From Thermoplasmata archaeon (GTDB lineage Archaea > Thermoplasmatota > E2 > DHVEG-1), in the NCBI GenBank assembly GCA_003649845.1, contig QMTB01000017.1:1-15018 (forward strand): a stretch of DNA of 15,018 nucleotides, written 5' to 3'. Under the pieces are notes generated by a model. The model saw nothing but the letters and a program-made list of their open reading frames with translations. It had not been told where the DNA came from and did not search any database. Positions 13,846 to 15,018 of this stretch are shown here, in pieces (position 1 is the first letter of the stretch; the number at the start of each line of letters is the position of its first letter). Made by a program: the position numbers and the translations under genes.

Positions 13846-13888
13846 CTATATAACGTTTGTGCATAAAATTTGCACAACCATTATATAT
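13846..13888. promoter_or_regulatory. Mirror-symmetric divergent promoter with central operator
   Basis: The gap between thioredoxin (-) and the regulator (+) holds two TATA boxes, TTATATAG on the minus strand (13846-13853) and TTATATAT on the plus strand (13881-13888). Midway lies a perfect inverted repeat, TTGTGCA (13857-13863), spacer TAAAATT, TGCACAA (13871-13877). Each arm ends exactly 3 bases from its TATA box, and extending the dyad through both boxes (13847-13887, centre 13867) gives 15 of 17 matching positions per arm. A protein bound here would cover the BRE position of both promoters and repress both at once. The natural ligand is the winged-helix protein encoded next to it. I noticed no second full copy in the window. 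Confidence 0.8.
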
Positions 13889-13916
13889 GGTGAGTGTAAT
13901 ATAGCAATGGGTAAAT

Positions 13917-14288
13917 ATGGAGGATATACCTTCGAACCTTCGAATTCCAAAGAATCGGCGATGTGATGAGATAGTTAAAAGTATTTTTAATTTAAATGAG
14001 AGGGATATAAAGGTTTATCGTAAGCTGCAAGAATTGGGTCCATCAAGAGCAGATGAACTAGCTAGACATTTGAATCTGGAGAGAAGCACAGTATATAGAT
14101 CCCTTCAGAAATTAACGGATTGCGGTATTTGTAGTAAAAGAACAGAGACATTAAAAAAAGGCGGATACTACCATTCTTATGAATGTAAAGATCTATCTCA
14201 AGTTAGAAAACTTGCGGAGAAATGTATAGAAAGATGGTACGTTGCGATGAAGGAGATGTTATATTTATTAGATGAGGAGAATGTTTGA
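13917..14288 (+). CDS. Winged-helix transcriptional regulator with CGIC motif, TrmB/MarR-like
   Basis: 123-residue DNA-binding protein. Residues 26-85 form a winged helix: LNERDIKVYRKLQELG, then SRADELARHLNLERSTVYRSLQKLTDCG as helix-turn-helix (recognition helix about 55-67), then a wing from SKRTETLKKGGYYHSYEC. A C-terminal helix (93-118) would dimerise, as expected from the dyad operator. The type is that of TrmB/MarR-like archaeal regulators without a ligand domain. Five cysteines occur (C16, C69, C72, C90, C103); C69-GI-C72 lies right after the recognition helix, where disulfide formation could alter DNA binding. The gene is divergent from a thioredoxin-led operon and its TATA box shares the operator, so autoregulation and control of the operon are likely. 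ATG lies about 6 bases after the expected transcription start, near-leaderless. Redox sensing is an inference. Confidence 0.85.
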   Translation: MEDIPSNLRIPKNRRCDEIVKSIFNLNERDIKVYRKLQELGPSRADELARHLNLERSTVYRSLQKLTDCGICSKRTETLKKGGYYHSYECKDLSQVRKLAEKCIERWYVAMKEMLYLLDEENV

Positions 14289-14452
14289 TTTTAAAAGTTA
14301 TATTATCTTAAATTCTAAAATTTGAGTTCTAAAAATAATGTATTTCTAACAATTTTTACATCTAAACGATGTCTTAATACCGCATTAGTTTAATAAATAG
14401 AATAATTTAAATATGAGCTATTGTATCTACCCTTCACTAGGAGAGATGGATT
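14289..14452 (+). promoter_or_regulatory. Intergenic region with promoter of PRC-barrel gene
   Basis: A 164-base AT-rich gap. TTTAAATAT (14406-14414), the same core as before C25 peptidase 1, is the TATA candidate about 40 bases before ATG. GGAGAG (14440-14445) is the ribosome binding site at 7-base spacing. The first 100 bases contain no recognisable RNA gene or ORF. Confidence 0.5.
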
Positions 14453-15016
14453 ATGAAAATAACAAATCCACATGATTTAGTTGGAAAAGAAGTATACGAT
14501 GCTAACGGAAATGTTATCGGTAAGATAGACAAGTGCTGGAAGAGTTGGAATGAAGAATACCCAGGGTGGTTCTTCGGTATAAAACCAAATGAGGCAACAA
14601 GAGATACATGGTTCAGAGGAACACATAAACTTGTGCCAATCTACAGTGACTATATAAAGGAAGTAACTGATCATGTTACTCTCAACAGAACAACAGAACA
14701 GCTAGGCCATTTTTGGAACAGAGCAGTACCCTTTGGAACCACTACATATCCAACCGATCAGCTAGTAGATATGCCAATTTATGACAAGAATCATTCTAGA
14801 GTTGGAACCTTCTACGGATGGGTTGAGAGTGATGGAACATACAAACAGTACGGTTGCTTTGTAGATCCATATCTATGTGATACTTGGAACTTACCACATA
14901 ATGCAATTATGCCGCTTCCACCGAATTACTTCTACCAGGTTACAGATACCATCACTTTAGATCGCACTCTCGATGAACTTAGAGAGTACTGGCAGAAGCA
15001 GTATAGATTTAAGTAA
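14453..15016 (+). CDS. Tandem PRC-barrel domain protein
   Basis: 187-residue soluble protein built of two PRC-barrel-like repeats, about 3-90 and 98-182. The first has the classical opening LVGKEVYDANGNVIGKIDKCW; the second has LVDMPIYDKNHSRVGTFYGW. Each repeat closes with a matching element, LVPIYSDYIKEVTDHVTLNRT and IMPLPPNYFYQVTDTITLDRT, followed by a short helix (TEQLGHFW, LDELREYW). PRC barrels are small beta barrels used in photosynthetic reaction centre H subunits, RimM and many archaeal proteins of unknown role, generally for protein or RNA contacts. There is no signal peptide, membrane segment or catalytic motif, so a structural or adaptor role in the cytoplasm is most likely. It has its own promoter and a good ribosome binding site; the TAA lies 2 bases before the window end, so the gene is complete. 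Confidence 0.8.
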   Translation: MKITNPHDLVGKEVYDANGNVIGKIDKCWKSWNEEYPGWFFGIKPNEATRDTWFRGTHKLVPIYSDYIKEVTDHVTLNRTTEQLGHFWNRAVPFGTTTYPTDQLVDMPIYDKNHSRVGTFYGWVESDGTYKQYGCFVDPYLCDTWNLPHNAIMPLPPNYFYQVTDTITLDRTLDELREYWQKQYRFK

Positions 15017-15018
15017 GA

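Noticed and set aside
13907..13909. ATG just upstream of the winged-helix regulator start
   Set aside because: It is out of frame with the regulator and yields no sensible product.
14309..14335. Weak AAATT/AATTT hairpin and repeated TTCTAAAA downstream of the regulator
   Set aside because: The arms are 5 bases of pure A/T in an AT-rich gap, expected by chance, with no T-tract placement typical of a terminator.
1..15018. CRISPR array, tRNA/rRNA genes, insertion sequence or attachment site
   Set aside because: I found no direct-repeat array with spacers, no tRNA-like cloverleaf, no transposase gene and no terminal inverted repeats with target duplications on reading both strands; a covariance-model scan was not possible.

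Overview
The window comes from a low-GC archaeon, most plausibly a sediment euryarchaeote or Thermoplasmatota member of the Marine Benthic Group D / Thermoprofundales kind. The archaeal assignment rests on several points. There is an sn-glycerol-1-phosphate dehydrogenase (ether-lipid stereochemistry), a UPF0179 protein, TATA-box promoters with very short leaders, a PGF-CTERM (archaeosortase-type) sorting tail and a probable DUF6015 protein. Two secreted gingipain-like C25 peptidases fit MBG-D, a group known for encoding extracellular gingipains. The lineage is an inference; no rRNA gene or species marker is present.

Layout. 1-2429 (+): two tandem GT4 glycosyltransferases, the first cut by the left edge. 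2426-3051 (-): a two-gene unit of a DUF5678-like small protein and a retropepsin-like aspartic protease, whose stop overlaps the second glycosyltransferase. 3166-5007 (+): C25 peptidase 1. 5141-7056 (+): DUF6015-like protein, a bacterial-type S-adenosylmethionine synthetase and a small basic protein 5 bp behind it. 8592-7077 (-): egsA then UPF0179, translationally coupled. 8834-10744 (+): C25 peptidase 2, a paralogue of the first. 13821-10766 (-): a compact five-gene thiol-redox operon. 13917-14288 (+): its divergent winged-helix regulator. 14453-15016 (+): a tandem PRC-barrel protein ending two bases before the right edge. All gaps between genes are under 300 bases; the largest (8593-8833, 241 bases) is the divergent promoter region of egsA and C25 peptidase 2.

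The most interesting part is 10766-14288. The minus-strand operon encodes a cytoplasmic thioredoxin (CAPC), a membrane-anchored TlpA-like thioredoxin (CNPC), a PGF-CTERM-anchored Ig-like protein with the CxxxxxxCYP signature of the DsbD alpha domain, a membrane polyferredoxin of the NapH type, and a secreted thioredoxin-like protein with two CxxC motifs. I read it as a disassembled DsbD-like system that delivers reducing power to the cell exterior, in which the CcdA/DsbD-beta membrane thiol carrier is missing and an iron-sulfur membrane protein takes its place. A divergently transcribed winged-helix protein with a CGIC motif sits across a 41-bp near-perfect dyad that contains both TATA boxes and a TTGTGCA-N7-TGCACAA operator centred between them. 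That layout suggests redox-responsive autoregulation, analogous to but different in family from Pyrococcus SurR/pdo. The adjacent secreted cysteine peptidases, which need a free thiol, are possible clients.
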